Shown piece after piece: positions 52,171 through 60,232 of a DNA stretch of 64,000 nucleotides. Source of the stretch: an uncultured Clostridia bacterium (lineage in GTDB: Bacteria; Bacillota; Clostridia; Oscillospirales; Butyricicoccaceae); the NCBI GenBank assembly GCA_910586575.1, contig CAJUJQ010000003.1, positions 1-64,000 on the forward strand, in the 5' to 3' direction. Made by a program: the position numbers and the translations under genes. The stretch's first letter is position 1. Each line of letters begins with the position of its first letter. The notes beneath the pieces are model-generated. The model searched no databases, was not told where the DNA came from, and saw only the letters and a list, made by a program, of their open reading frames with translations.

Positions 52171-52575
52171 AGTGGTTTTTCCTCCTCGTACGATTCGCCG
52201 TACTGCATTTCATATTAGACCGGTCCGGAAACGACTGCCGAACAGAATCTATTGCGACCCGTTACGGAGAGAAACTGCAACCCCGCCCCGCGTATCGCGG
52301 CCGGGCATGAAAATAACCGGGCGCACCTGTAGTGCCTGGATCCGGTCAATAAAACACCAGCGGTTCCGGCTATCGGCCTGGGGGCGCAAGCGCCGCCGGT
52401 TCCGAGTTTACGCGGGAACATTCGTGTTGCAGCCTTTAGGGCAACGCCCCGCAGCTGATTAGCAGTTGTCTCAACCGCCCGATTGTCGGACCTACTCCGC
52501 TGAAGTTACCCGGAAACCTCCGGCAATCTCCAACATCATCGCGTGACCGCGGCCCTAAAACCGCAGTGCTTATTT
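52171..52575 (-). ncRNA. Long structured leader of the S10 operon
   Basis: About 400 bases between the promoter and rpsJ contain no open frame with a ribosome site. They hold several GC-rich complementary segments, including the 52274-52306 block shared with the region before rplC. A cis-acting r-protein-responsive leader is inferred. Confidence 0.5.
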
Positions 52576-52604
52576 AGCATATAACAAAGTCCGCTGGAAG
52601 TCAA
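52576..52604 (-). promoter_or_regulatory. Promoter of the S10 operon
   Basis: Read leftward: TTGACT (52604-52599), 17 bp, TATGCT (52581-52576). T/A-rich upstream sequence (52605-52640) could serve as an UP element. Confidence 0.6.
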
Positions 52605-52682
52605 GAGCTTTTGTAGAAATTTTTCTATTTTTTTTGTAGAAATCGCCGGGAATCTTTTTTCCGGCGCGGCGGTACCCATAAA

Positions 52683-52726
52683 ACCCAAAAAAGAAAGGCG
52701 CTCACGGGCCGTGAAACGCCTTTCCT
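52683..52726 (-). terminator. Terminator of the purine operon
   Basis: On the minus strand AAAGGCG (52723-52717) pairs with CGCCTTT (52700-52694), then CTTTTTTGGG. It ends the ade-permease transcript before the S10 promoter. Confidence 0.75.
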
Positions 52727-52763
52727 ACGGATGATATGAATCAAAGGCTGCGGGAATCCCTCG

Positions 52764-54329
52764 TCAGACGTACTCAAAGTCGTCCTGTCCCTGGAGCCAG
52801 GACTTGCGCCCCAGATGGAATACATAAGCGAGCGCCGCAATCACCAGATAGCCCAGCGCATAGGGTGACAGCGGGTAAAACCCCAGCGCGGCGCTGTGGA
52901 TAAAGCCGAGCGCCGCCAGCACATAGCCCACCACGGCAGTCAGCGCCGCGCGGTCGAGCCTGCGGTCGATGATGAACACGGTCATGGTGCCGAGCAGGAT
53001 GCCAATCAGGATTGCGCCCGCCTTGGTGGCGGCCACGCCGTTCCACATCACGCCCGCGTCAATCAGCTTCTGAGAAATCTCCGGGGCAAAGTCACTGATG
53101 CCGGTGGCCTGCACCTCGGTCCAAAGGTCTGCCAGCCCCGCCGCACCTGTGACCTGCGTATACAGGTAATCGGCCACCGAGGGGACCATTGCAATGCCGA
53201 TCGCGGCATAATGCCTGCGGTCGCAGTCCTTGAACGCCTGCGCGACCATGACCACCGCGCACCACAGGAAGGTAATCGCGCAGACTGCGGGCGGCACCAG
53301 CGCGCTCAGGAAGGTGAACAAACCGAAAATCCCGGCTGCGCCAAGGAGAATGCCCGAAACAATCGAGTAGCCGATACCGGCGCTGGACTTTTTCAGCCCG
53401 GCGTGCCCCAGCCATACGGTATTGGGGATAATGCCGCCGAACAGCGCGGAGAGCATGGTGCAAATGCCGTCGGCAAACTGCGCCTCGCGGACACTGTACG
53501 CGTCGCCCGCCGCGTTGGAGGCTTCCACGTTGTCCATCGTCTCGATGAAGTTATAAATCTCGACCGGGATGATAATGGTCAGGTACGGAACAACAATCGC
53601 GAAGCCGTTAATCAGATATTGGATGCTGTTTACCGGGTTCGGGAAATAGAAGCCGATGCCGCTGAAATCAAACGTCGTGCGCCCCAGGCACATCGCGTAG
53701 ACCACGCCGCCCACAATCGCCACGACCAGCGGCGGGATTTTATAGGGGAACAGGTAGCCGCCGAAGATGCCCACCATCGCCACAAAGAGGACAGGCAGCC
53801 CGACCAGGGGGTCGCCGAAGATGTCGAACACGCCCTGTGTCGCCATCCAGATAAAGCCGATGCCCGCAACCGTGCCGAGCAGCGCGGCGCGCGGGATGCG
53901 CTGTTTCATCCACGGGCCGATAAAGCCCCCGCAGAATTCGACAAAGCCGCCGATAAAGCAAGCCGCCATTGCCGCCGACCACGACAGCATGGGGTCCTCG
54001 AGCGCGTAGCTCAGCGGCGTAATTACGCCGTAAAGGATAACGAACATCGCCGGGGTGGACACGCCCGAAGGCAGGGCGGTCACGTCGGCGCGGCCTTCCT
54101 TTTTCGAGAGCTTCCAGCCCATGTAGGCGTAATAGAAACAGCCCAGCATCAGGCCGATGGACATACCGGGGACGACATAGCCGAATACCACCTCATTCGG
54201 CCAGCCCAGCACGCCAGTCAGCGTGGCAATGACAATCAGGTAGTTGACAATATTATTGGTCACCGCATAGGAGATGCCGCCAATATCGCCGCGCCGGAAA
54301 AAGGGCACCAGCGTTTTTTGCTCATTCAT
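52764..54329 (-). CDS. NCS2-family purine permease
   Basis: 521 residues, 12 or more membrane segments. NCS2/AzgA-like features: RRGDIGGISYAVTNNIVNYL, GYVVPGMSIGLMLGCFYYAY, IETMDNVEASNAAGDAYSVR, FGGIIPNTVWLGHAGLKKSS. The substrate is probably adenine or another purine because it lies 42 bases after an adenine deaminase gene. Last gene of the operon. Confidence 0.88.
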   Translation of the reverse strand: MNEQKTLVPFFRRGDIGGISYAVTNNIVNYLIVIATLTGVLGWPNEVVFGYVVPGMSIGLMLGCFYYAYMGWKLSKKEGRADVTALPSGVSTPAMFVILYGVITPLSYALEDPMLSWSAAMAACFIGGFVEFCGGFIGPWMKQRIPRAALLGTVAGIGFIWMATQGVFDIFGDPLVGLPVLFVAMVGIFGGYLFPYKIPPLVVAIVGGVVYAMCLGRTTFDFSGIGFYFPNPVNSIQYLINGFAIVVPYLTIIIPVEIYNFIETMDNVEASNAAGDAYSVREAQFADGICTMLSALFGGIIPNTVWLGHAGLKKSSAGIGYSIVSGILLGAAGIFGLFTFLSALVPPAVCAITFLWCAVVMVAQAFKDCDRRHYAAIGIAMVPSVADYLYTQVTGAAGLADLWTEVQATGISDFAPEISQKLIDAGVMWNGVAATKAGAILIGILLGTMTVFIIDRRLDRAALTAVVGYVLAALGFIHSAALGFYPLSPYALGYLVIAALAYVFHLGRKSWLQGQDDFEYV

Positions 54330-54371
54330 ACCAAAAACTCCTTATTACTCTTGTTGCTCTGTTTGAAGGGC

Positions 54372-56102
54372 TCACGCTTCCATCGGGATAAAAGAGAACT
54401 GCGTCACGTCAAACAGCCCCATATCGGTCAGCTTGAGCTCGGGAATCACCGCCAGCGACATAAAGCACAGCGTCATGACCGGCTCCACCGAGCGGTGCAC
54501 CCCCAGCTGCGTATACGCGTTTTCGTGCAGGGATTCCAGCTTTTCAGCCACCCATTCGCCGGGCTGGTCGCTCATCAGCCCCGCAATCGGCATGGGCATT
54601 GCGTCCACCAGCCTGCCGTCCCGGACCAGGACAATGCCGCCGCCCTGCTCCTCCAGGCACTTGACCGCGAACGCCATTTCCGAATCGTTCACGCCGACCG
54701 TAATCACGTTGTGCGAGTCATGCGCGATGGACAGCGCGATTGCTCCCTGTTGAATGCCGTAACCCTTCAGCAGCGCGCATGCCACGTTGCCTGTCCACTG
54801 GTGGCGCTCCACCACGGCGACCTTGGCGATATCCGTATCCTTCGACCAGACGAAATCACCGTCCGCGTCCAGCGGGACGTCTGCGGTGGATTTCTTGGTC
54901 ACCACGCCGCCGGGCTGAATCTCAATCACGTGAACATGCCCGCTCTTCAAATGCATTTTCAGCCGTTCCTCCGAGAAATCCCGGATATGGACGCTGCTCA
55001 TCACGTCGGAAATATCGCACTTTTCCACCGGCGGCAGATACTTGCCCTGCTCTGCGGTGAGCACGCCGCACACCCATACGCGGTCTACATGGAACTGTGT
55101 CAGGTCGTCCAGCAGCACAATGTCCGCGCGGTAGCCCGGTGCAATCGCGCCCCGGTCATAGAGCCGGAAGCACTCTGCGGCGTTCAGCGTGGCCATGCGC
55201 AGCGCGGTCACCGCGTCCAGGCCTTCCTCTACACAAATGCGCAGATGGTTGTCGAGATGCCCCTCGCTCAGGATGGTGCGCGGCTGGCGGTCGTCCGAGC
55301 AGAGCAGGCAGCGGCGGCTGTTCTCCGGCGTAACCCCCTTGACCAGCGTCCGCAGGTCATGGCAGGCCGAGCCTTGCCGCAGCAGCACATACATGCCGAG
55401 CGCCAAACGCGCCTGCATGTCCTCCACCGTGGAGCACTCATGGTCACCCTGGATGCGGGCGGCGGCATAGGCGTTCAGCGCCATCCCCGAAAGGCCGGGC
55501 GAATGCCCGTCAATCAGCTTGCCCGCTTCCTTGGCGGTCATGAGCTTGTCGAGCACGCCGTCATCGGTGTTCACCACGCCCGGGAAGTTCATGAACTCGC
55601 CCAACCCCAGGATCTTTTCCCGCTGGATCGGTTCCTTCATTTCGGGGGCGTTGATTTCCGCGCCCGCGTGCTCGAAGGGCGTCGCCGGAACGCAGGAGGG
55701 CAGCATATATTGGATATCCAGCGCGGTATTCTCCGCCGCCTTCATCATATAATCCAAGCCCTTGACGCCGCACACATTGACGATCTCGTGGGGATCGGCA
55801 ATGATGGTTGTGCCGCCGTGGGGTACCAGCAGGCGGCCAAGCTCCTCCGGGCTGAGGTAGGAGGATTCAATGTGGATGTGGCTGTCGATAAAGCCAGGCA
55901 CCGCGTACCGCCCGCCCGCGTCAACCTCGGTCTCGCCGTGGTAGCTGCCGATACCGGCAATCTCGCCGCCGCAAATCGCGATATCCCCCTCGTTAAACTG
56001 CCCGGTGAATACGTTGAACACCTTACAGTTTTTAATGACCGTTTCCGCCGGGATATTTCCGCCAGCGGTCTGAATCAGCTTTTTCAGTCCTTCTTTTGTC
56101 AT
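54372..56102 (-). CDS. ade: Adenine deaminase
   Basis: 576 residues. Amidohydrolase metal motif GFIDSHIHIESSYLSPEELG, PHGGTTIIADPHEIVNVCGV, LCSDDRQPRTILSEGHLDNH, and a C-terminal Adenine_deam_C domain (GVNDSEMAFAVKCLEEQGGG). Converts adenine to hypoxanthine and ammonia using Mn or Fe. ATG 56102 lies 2 bases after the stop of its paralogue, with GGGAGG inside that gene's end. Confidence 0.93.
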   Translation of the reverse strand: MTKEGLKKLIQTAGGNIPAETVIKNCKVFNVFTGQFNEGDIAICGGEIAGIGSYHGETEVDAGGRYAVPGFIDSHIHIESSYLSPEELGRLLVPHGGTTIIADPHEIVNVCGVKGLDYMMKAAENTALDIQYMLPSCVPATPFEHAGAEINAPEMKEPIQREKILGLGEFMNFPGVVNTDDGVLDKLMTAKEAGKLIDGHSPGLSGMALNAYAAARIQGDHECSTVEDMQARLALGMYVLLRQGSACHDLRTLVKGVTPENSRRCLLCSDDRQPRTILSEGHLDNHLRICVEEGLDAVTALRMATLNAAECFRLYDRGAIAPGYRADIVLLDDLTQFHVDRVWVCGVLTAEQGKYLPPVEKCDISDVMSSVHIRDFSEERLKMHLKSGHVHVIEIQPGGVVTKKSTADVPLDADGDFVWSKDTDIAKVAVVERHQWTGNVACALLKGYGIQQGAIALSIAHDSHNVITVGVNDSEMAFAVKCLEEQGGGIVLVRDGRLVDAMPMPIAGLMSDQPGEWVAEKLESLHENAYTQLGVHRSVEPVMTLCFMSLAVIPELKLTDMGLFDVTQFSFIPMEA

Positions 56103-56104
56103 GG

Positions 56105-57886
56105 TTACGCCTCCCGCAGCCCCAGCACCGGGTCAAAGGTGGTCAGGTTACAATAATCCACCGGCCCAACGTCGGTAATCGCGTAATCCGGGATTGCGGT
56201 GATGGGCAGGAAAAACATATACATCATCGGGTTCGGCAAATCCGAGCCGAGCGAACGCGCCGCAAGGTCAATGCGCTTTTCCTGTTCGGCGACCTCCGCC
56301 GGTTCCGCGTCGCTGACAATGCCGCCGATGGGCAGGGGCAGGAATTCCAGGATCTCGCCGTCAGCTACCACGACCTGCCCGCCGCCCCGCTCAATCAGGT
56401 AGTTCGCGGCAATGGACATATCAGAGGGGCTGACGCCCATCACAACAAGGTCGTTGTCGTCGGGCGCGGCAGAGGACGCCATCGCGCCTTTCCGGAGCTT
56501 CCAGCCCGAGCAGAACGCCAGCGAGCGGTTGCCGTTGCGCCCGAAGCGCTCGAGCACGGACACTAACGCGACATCCTGCTCCGGGTCGGGCTGCACCGCG
56601 CCGTTTTCGACCTTGAGCGTCACGTCCCGGCGCTTGCGGACAAACGGCCCCTTGACATCCATCGCAAGCACATCGGCTGCCCCGTTCTGCACGGGGACAT
56701 GGTAGGTGAAATCGTCCGCCGTGGTCAGCGCGCACTTGAGCGCACCCTTGAGCACGCTGCTGCGCTCCGGCGGGTCGAGCCGATAGGAAAGCTGCCCGTT
56801 TTCGGCTGCCATGCTGCCGCCGGCCATGACCCGCTCGACGCGGAACGCCCGCAGGTCGTCCACGAACAGGATATCCGCGATACGCCCCGGGCAAATCGAA
56901 CCGACCAGATGGTCAATCCGGTAAGCCTCGGCGCTGTTGATGGTCGCCATCTGGATGGCGGTCATCGGCTCAACGCCGGCGTCCATCGCGAGCCGCACAA
57001 CATTGTCAAGATGCCCCTTGGACAGGATATCGGTTGCGGTCACGTCATCGGTGCAGAAGCTGACCCGGCGCGCAAAGGCGGGGTTGACCTCGGTGACGGC
57101 GCGGATGTTCTCGGCCAGGAAATGGGTGACGCAGGATTCCCGGATGAGCATATGCATACCCTTGCGCATTTTCTCGACCACTTCCTCATGGTCGTAGCTC
57201 TCATGGTCGAGCCGGACGCCGGCACAAAGATACCCGTTCAAATCGTTGCCCCGTGCCATCGGCGCGCAGCCAAAGACGGGCAGGCGGTTCTGGAACGCCA
57301 GCGAAATCGCGCCCAGCGTGTCCTCGTCCTCCTCCTGAAGGAACTCGCGCACGGTTTCCCACACGCCGAAGCACTCCGGCCACTGCTGCACCTCGGCGTG
57401 GGTTTCCTTGGTGAAGTTGTAGGCAACGGTAGACTGCGGGACGGTGTAGGGCGTCTTATAAGGCGCGCCCCAGAAAACCTTGAGCGGGCTGCGTTTCACC
57501 TCCGCAAGGACTTCCTTCAAGCCGTCCAGCCCGGAAACCGAGATATATTCATCCAGCCCGGAAATCATGCTGGTCGTGCCGTGCGGGACGACCGCCTTGG
57601 CGTAGCTGGTGATACTCAGCTTGCTGCACTCGCTGTGGATATGCCCGTCAATCAGCCCGGGAACCAGATAGCGTCCCTTGGCGTCAATGATTTCGGTGTC
57701 CGGCCCGATATAGTCCGAGACATCGCCCACAGCGGCAATCATATCCTTATATACCGCCACATCCGCCGGATAAATTTCACTGGACATGACGTTGACAATC
57801 TGCCCGCCGCGGATCACCTTGTGCGCCGGGATTTTGCCCCGGCCCGCCCGGATACGCTCCTTCAGCGTGGGGATGCTTCTCTCCAT
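56105..57886 (-). CDS. Adenine-deaminase paralogue with altered metal motif
   Basis: 593 residues from ATG 57886 (AGGAGGG upstream). It has the same architecture: GLIDGHIHSECSKLSITSYA, FCTDDVTATDILSKGHLDNV, C-terminal GVSPSDMSIAANYLIERGGG. The usual DPHEI motif is replaced by GLDEYISV, losing a conserved His. It may act on another purine or related amine, or pair with the canonical enzyme. First gene of the operon, with a repeat in its leader. Confidence 0.8.
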   Translation of the reverse strand: MERSIPTLKERIRAGRGKIPAHKVIRGGQIVNVMSSEIYPADVAVYKDMIAAVGDVSDYIGPDTEIIDAKGRYLVPGLIDGHIHSECSKLSITSYAKAVVPHGTTSMISGLDEYISVSGLDGLKEVLAEVKRSPLKVFWGAPYKTPYTVPQSTVAYNFTKETHAEVQQWPECFGVWETVREFLQEEDEDTLGAISLAFQNRLPVFGCAPMARGNDLNGYLCAGVRLDHESYDHEEVVEKMRKGMHMLIRESCVTHFLAENIRAVTEVNPAFARRVSFCTDDVTATDILSKGHLDNVVRLAMDAGVEPMTAIQMATINSAEAYRIDHLVGSICPGRIADILFVDDLRAFRVERVMAGGSMAAENGQLSYRLDPPERSSVLKGALKCALTTADDFTYHVPVQNGAADVLAMDVKGPFVRKRRDVTLKVENGAVQPDPEQDVALVSVLERFGRNGNRSLAFCSGWKLRKGAMASSAAPDDNDLVVMGVSPSDMSIAANYLIERGGGQVVVADGEILEFLPLPIGGIVSDAEPAEVAEQEKRIDLAARSLGSDLPNPMMYMFFLPITAIPDYAITDVGPVDYCNLTTFDPVLGLREA

Positions 57887-57958
57887 AAATATACCCTCCT
57901 TATGGTTCCGGAAATCAAACGGTATCCCATGCTGGGCGTATGCCGCTGGGATCAGACC

Positions 57959-58112
57959 TGTCCGGAAATCAGGGATGTGCCGGACGTCGCGAGAATTTGT
58001 CGTCAGGATGGGACGGTTCTCCGCAGGGATCCTATCGGATTTCAGGGGGAAGCGGCACATCCTGACGGCAAAGGCTCACGGCAGACGGTGCACCAACCGT
58101 TTTCAAACAGAC
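57959..58112 (-). repeat. Intergenic repeat, copy 2, in the ade leader
   Basis: Complement matches 6719-6864 through TGACGACAAATTC, GCCGCTTCCCC and GAGCCTTTGCCGTCA. It lies in the transcribed leader of the purine operon (start near 58122). No purine riboswitch core is visible in 57887-58122. Confidence 0.6.
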
Positions 58113-58128
58113 CTCTTTACCAATTACA

Positions 58129-58157
58129 AGTATAATACAACTTTTTACAGAAGTAAA
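58129..58157 (-). promoter_or_regulatory. Promoter of the purine operon
   Basis: Read leftward: TTTACT (58157-58152), 17 bp, TATACT (58134-58129). Confidence 0.6.
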
Positions 58158-58247
58158 GAAAATCATTCCCGTTTCTCCCCGCCAAAACGGCGGCGCGGGG
58201 TATTTTTCACGCCGTGGCGGCCCGTCTGATTATTTTTCTGCCCCCCC

Positions 58248-58276
58248 TTAACATTTCCCATTCCCTGTGCTATAAT
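58248..58276 (+). promoter_or_regulatory. Promoter of the cupin gene
   Basis: TTAACA (58248-58253), 17 bp, TATAAT (58271-58276), with TG before the -10. Confidence 0.7.
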
Positions 58277-58336
58277 GGTTCCAGGCTTCCAGATTGCGGA
58301 CGTCCGCATCATTCCGGATACAGGAGGAATTCAATC

Positions 58337-58633
58337 ATGGCACAGGAACCCATCACCATCAACCGTCTGCTGAATGAGGAGCAGATGGATCACAAACTCC
58401 GCTTGTACGCGAAAGTTACCATTCTCCCCGGCGAAACCCTCGCTTTCCACGAGCACCATGGGGAAACGGAAACCTATCACATCCTTTCCGGCGCCGGCGA
58501 GTACGACGACAACGGCAAAAAGGTCCCCGCGAACCCCGGCGATACCTTTTTCTGCAAGGACGGCGGCGGGCACGGCATCACCTGCACCAGCAAGGAACCG
58601 CTTGTCTTTATGGCGCTCATTATCCTGAAGTAA
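58337..58633 (+). CDS. Small single-domain cupin
   Basis: 98 residues from ATG 58337 (CAGGAGG upstream). One cupin_2 barrel: LPGETLAFHEHHGETETYHI gives the metal-binding His/Glu set, and NPGDTFFCKDGGGHGITC gives the second His. Such proteins bind a metal and a small ligand; the substrate cannot be told from sequence. Own promoter and terminator. Confidence 0.85.
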   Translation: MAQEPITINRLLNEEQMDHKLRLYAKVTILPGETLAFHEHHGETETYHILSGAGEYDDNGKKVPANPGDTFFCKDGGGHGITCTSKEPLVFMALIILK

Positions 58634-58640
58634 CAGCGGA

Positions 58641-58674
58641 ATGCCGCCCACAGATTTCCGTGGGCGGCATTTTT
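58641..58674. terminator. Terminator shared by cupin and radical SAM genes
   Basis: ATGCCGCCCAC (58641-58651) and GTGGGCGGCAT (58660-58670), then TTTTT; T-rich only rightward but placed between convergent genes. Confidence 0.8.
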
Positions 58675-58699
58675 GCGCTCTTTATGGGAAGCAAGACCG

Positions 58700-59635
58700 T
58701 TACAGGTGCCGCAAATTGGCGCGGTATTCCTTTAAATCTTCCTCCCGCACGGTTTCCAGAATGTTGTCCAGCGCCGCGCGGACAGCGGCTTTATCCCCAG
58801 GCAGCTGCCCCTGGAAGCGGAACGCGTTCGACGCGCCCAGCGCGGCAAACCGCACCGGGATTTCCAGCCCTTCTAAAAGCGCGCGGATTTCCTGGTATTT
58901 TTCGATTTCACCCGCTTCCTTCCAGCTGCCGCGCCGGACTTCCTCATACAGCCTGGATTCCGGATACACGGTCAGCATGTTGACGCCAATCAGCTCCGGA
59001 TGGAGCCGGTTGCAGACGCTGGCTGTCGCCCGCGCGCCTGCCTCGCCGCGTCCCGCGCCCGAAATCCCAATCAGGCAGAAAAAGCTGTAGTGAATCCCCG
59101 CCCGGTCGAGCCGCCCGCACTGTTCCACGATATCAGCGGCACAGTAGCCTTTATCCATGAACTTCAGCGCTTCATCGTCGCCGGTCTCGATGCCGATTGT
59201 CAGGCCGTCATATCCCGCCCGGTGCAGGGCTTCCAGCTCCTCGTCCGATTTGAACGCGATATCCGTAACCCGCGAAAAGCAGCCGATGGTTTTTATCGGC
59301 GGGATGTATGTTTGAATCAGCCCGGCAATCTCCATTAACCGCCCGTATTGCAGTACAAACGGGTTCGCGCCAACCAGAAACGCGCGCCTGACATGCCCCG
59401 GCTCGGGGCGGCCCTGTAATCGGGCAGCCAGCCGCGCGACCGGGTCCGTCCCCCAAAGCTGCGCTTCCTGTAAATCACGTCTGACCGTTTCCAGCGGCGT
59501 CATTTTGAATTGGAACGGCAGCTCATGGTAAAGCGTGCAAAACTTGCACCGATGGTGCGTACAGCCTGCCGTTACCTCCAACAGCAGCGAATCCGCCTCG
59601 TAGGGCGGACGCCAGATTGTCCCTGTGTAATGCAT
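58700..59635 (-). CDS. Radical SAM protein
   Basis: 311 residues from ATG 59635 (AAGGAGGG upstream). Cluster motif CTHHRCKFC, a Cx4Cx2C spacing used by an Elp3/HemN-like clostridial family (GCSHNKCxFC type), followed by TLYHELPFQF. SAM-binding strand GLTIGIETGDDEALKFMDKG. No B12 or TRAM domain. Substrate unknown. Divergent from an HxlR regulator that probably controls it. Confidence 0.85.
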   Translation of the reverse strand: MHYTGTIWRPPYEADSLLLEVTAGCTHHRCKFCTLYHELPFQFKMTPLETVRRDLQEAQLWGTDPVARLAARLQGRPEPGHVRRAFLVGANPFVLQYGRLMEIAGLIQTYIPPIKTIGCFSRVTDIAFKSDEELEALHRAGYDGLTIGIETGDDEALKFMDKGYCAADIVEQCGRLDRAGIHYSFFCLIGISGAGRGEAGARATASVCNRLHPELIGVNMLTVYPESRLYEEVRRGSWKEAGEIEKYQEIRALLEGLEIPVRFAALGASNAFRFQGQLPGDKAAVRAALDNILETVREEDLKEYRANLRHL

Positions 59636-59660
59636 CACAGTCCCTCCTTGTTTTTTATCC

Positions 59661-59740
59661 ATTATAGCATAGTACCGTGAAATGAAAAGTACGGTACTTT
59701 TTTGCAGTACCTTGTTTTTAGAAGGTGTTGGAGGTATAAT
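59661..59740. promoter_or_regulatory. Divergent promoters with AGTACC operators
   Basis: Leftward -10 TATAAT (59666-59661). Rightward TTGTTT (59712-59717), 17 bp, TATAAT (59735-59740). Between them: AGTACCGT (59671-59678) / ACGGTACT (59691-59698), the 11-bp palindrome AGTACGGTACT (59688-59698), and a further AGTACC (59706-59711). Confidence 0.6.
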
Positions 59741-59839
59741 GGATTTGGGAAGAATCTGTATGAACGTTCCATTTTGCCGCACGTGCGAAACGGGAGGGGC
59801 AAGCCCCTCCCCTACAAATTGATCGGAGGTTCCGCAAAG

Positions 59840-60169
59840 ATGAGAAAAACCGAAGCCGCAGTCCAGCGCTGCAAAACCATGTCCACCCTGCAAAAAATCC
59901 TGGGCGGCAAATGGAAACTGGAAATCCTTTACTATATCGCCCGCTGTGACATCCGCCGCTTTGGCGCGCTGCGCCGCCAGATTGGCGAAATTACGGAATC
60001 CTCGCTGACCAAGCAGCTGCGCGAGCTGGAAGCGGACGGTTTTCTCATCCGTCACGACTTCCACGAAATCCCGCCGCGGGTGGAATATACGCTGTCCGAG
60101 CTGGGCACAAGCTTCATGGATGTGATTGACTATATGAAGGCTTGGGGCGACCGCAATTTACCCGATTGA
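59840..60169 (+). CDS. HxlR-family regulator
   Basis: 109 residues from ATG 59840 (CGGAGG upstream). Winged helix: MSTLQKILGGKWKLEILYYI, RRFGALRRQIGEITESSLTK, then the wing PPRVEYTLSELGTSFMDVID. The conserved Cys (RCKTM) near residue 11 is the redox/aldehyde-sensing position in relatives. Probably binds the AGTACC sites and represses itself and the radical SAM gene. Confidence 0.9.
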   Translation: MRKTEAAVQRCKTMSTLQKILGGKWKLEILYYIARCDIRRFGALRRQIGEITESSLTKQLRELEADGFLIRHDFHEIPPRVEYTLSELGTSFMDVIDYMKAWGDRNLPD

Positions 60170-60176
60170 CACACAA

Positions 60177-60221
60177 AAAGGCTTCCCCGCAAAACGCTGG
60201 CGCGCTCCGGGGAAGCCTTTT
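60177..60221. terminator. Bidirectional terminator between HxlR and uvrA genes
   Basis: AAAGGCTTCCCCG (60177-60189) and CGGGGAAGCCTTT (60208-60220), flanked by A run on the left and T on the right. Confidence 0.85.
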
Positions 60222-60232
60222 CATTCGTATTG

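Noticed and set aside
52896..56156. 1086-codon frame antisense to the permease and adenine deaminase
   Set aside because: Histidine/arginine-rich composition without domains and spanning two genuine genes.
57887..58122. Purine riboswitch before the ade operon
   Set aside because: The conserved three-way junction and loop sequences are not present; the leader contains a repeat instead.
56699..58135. 478-codon frame antisense to the deaminase paralogue
   Set aside because: No ribosome site and no recognisable domain; amidohydrolase motifs are on the other strand.
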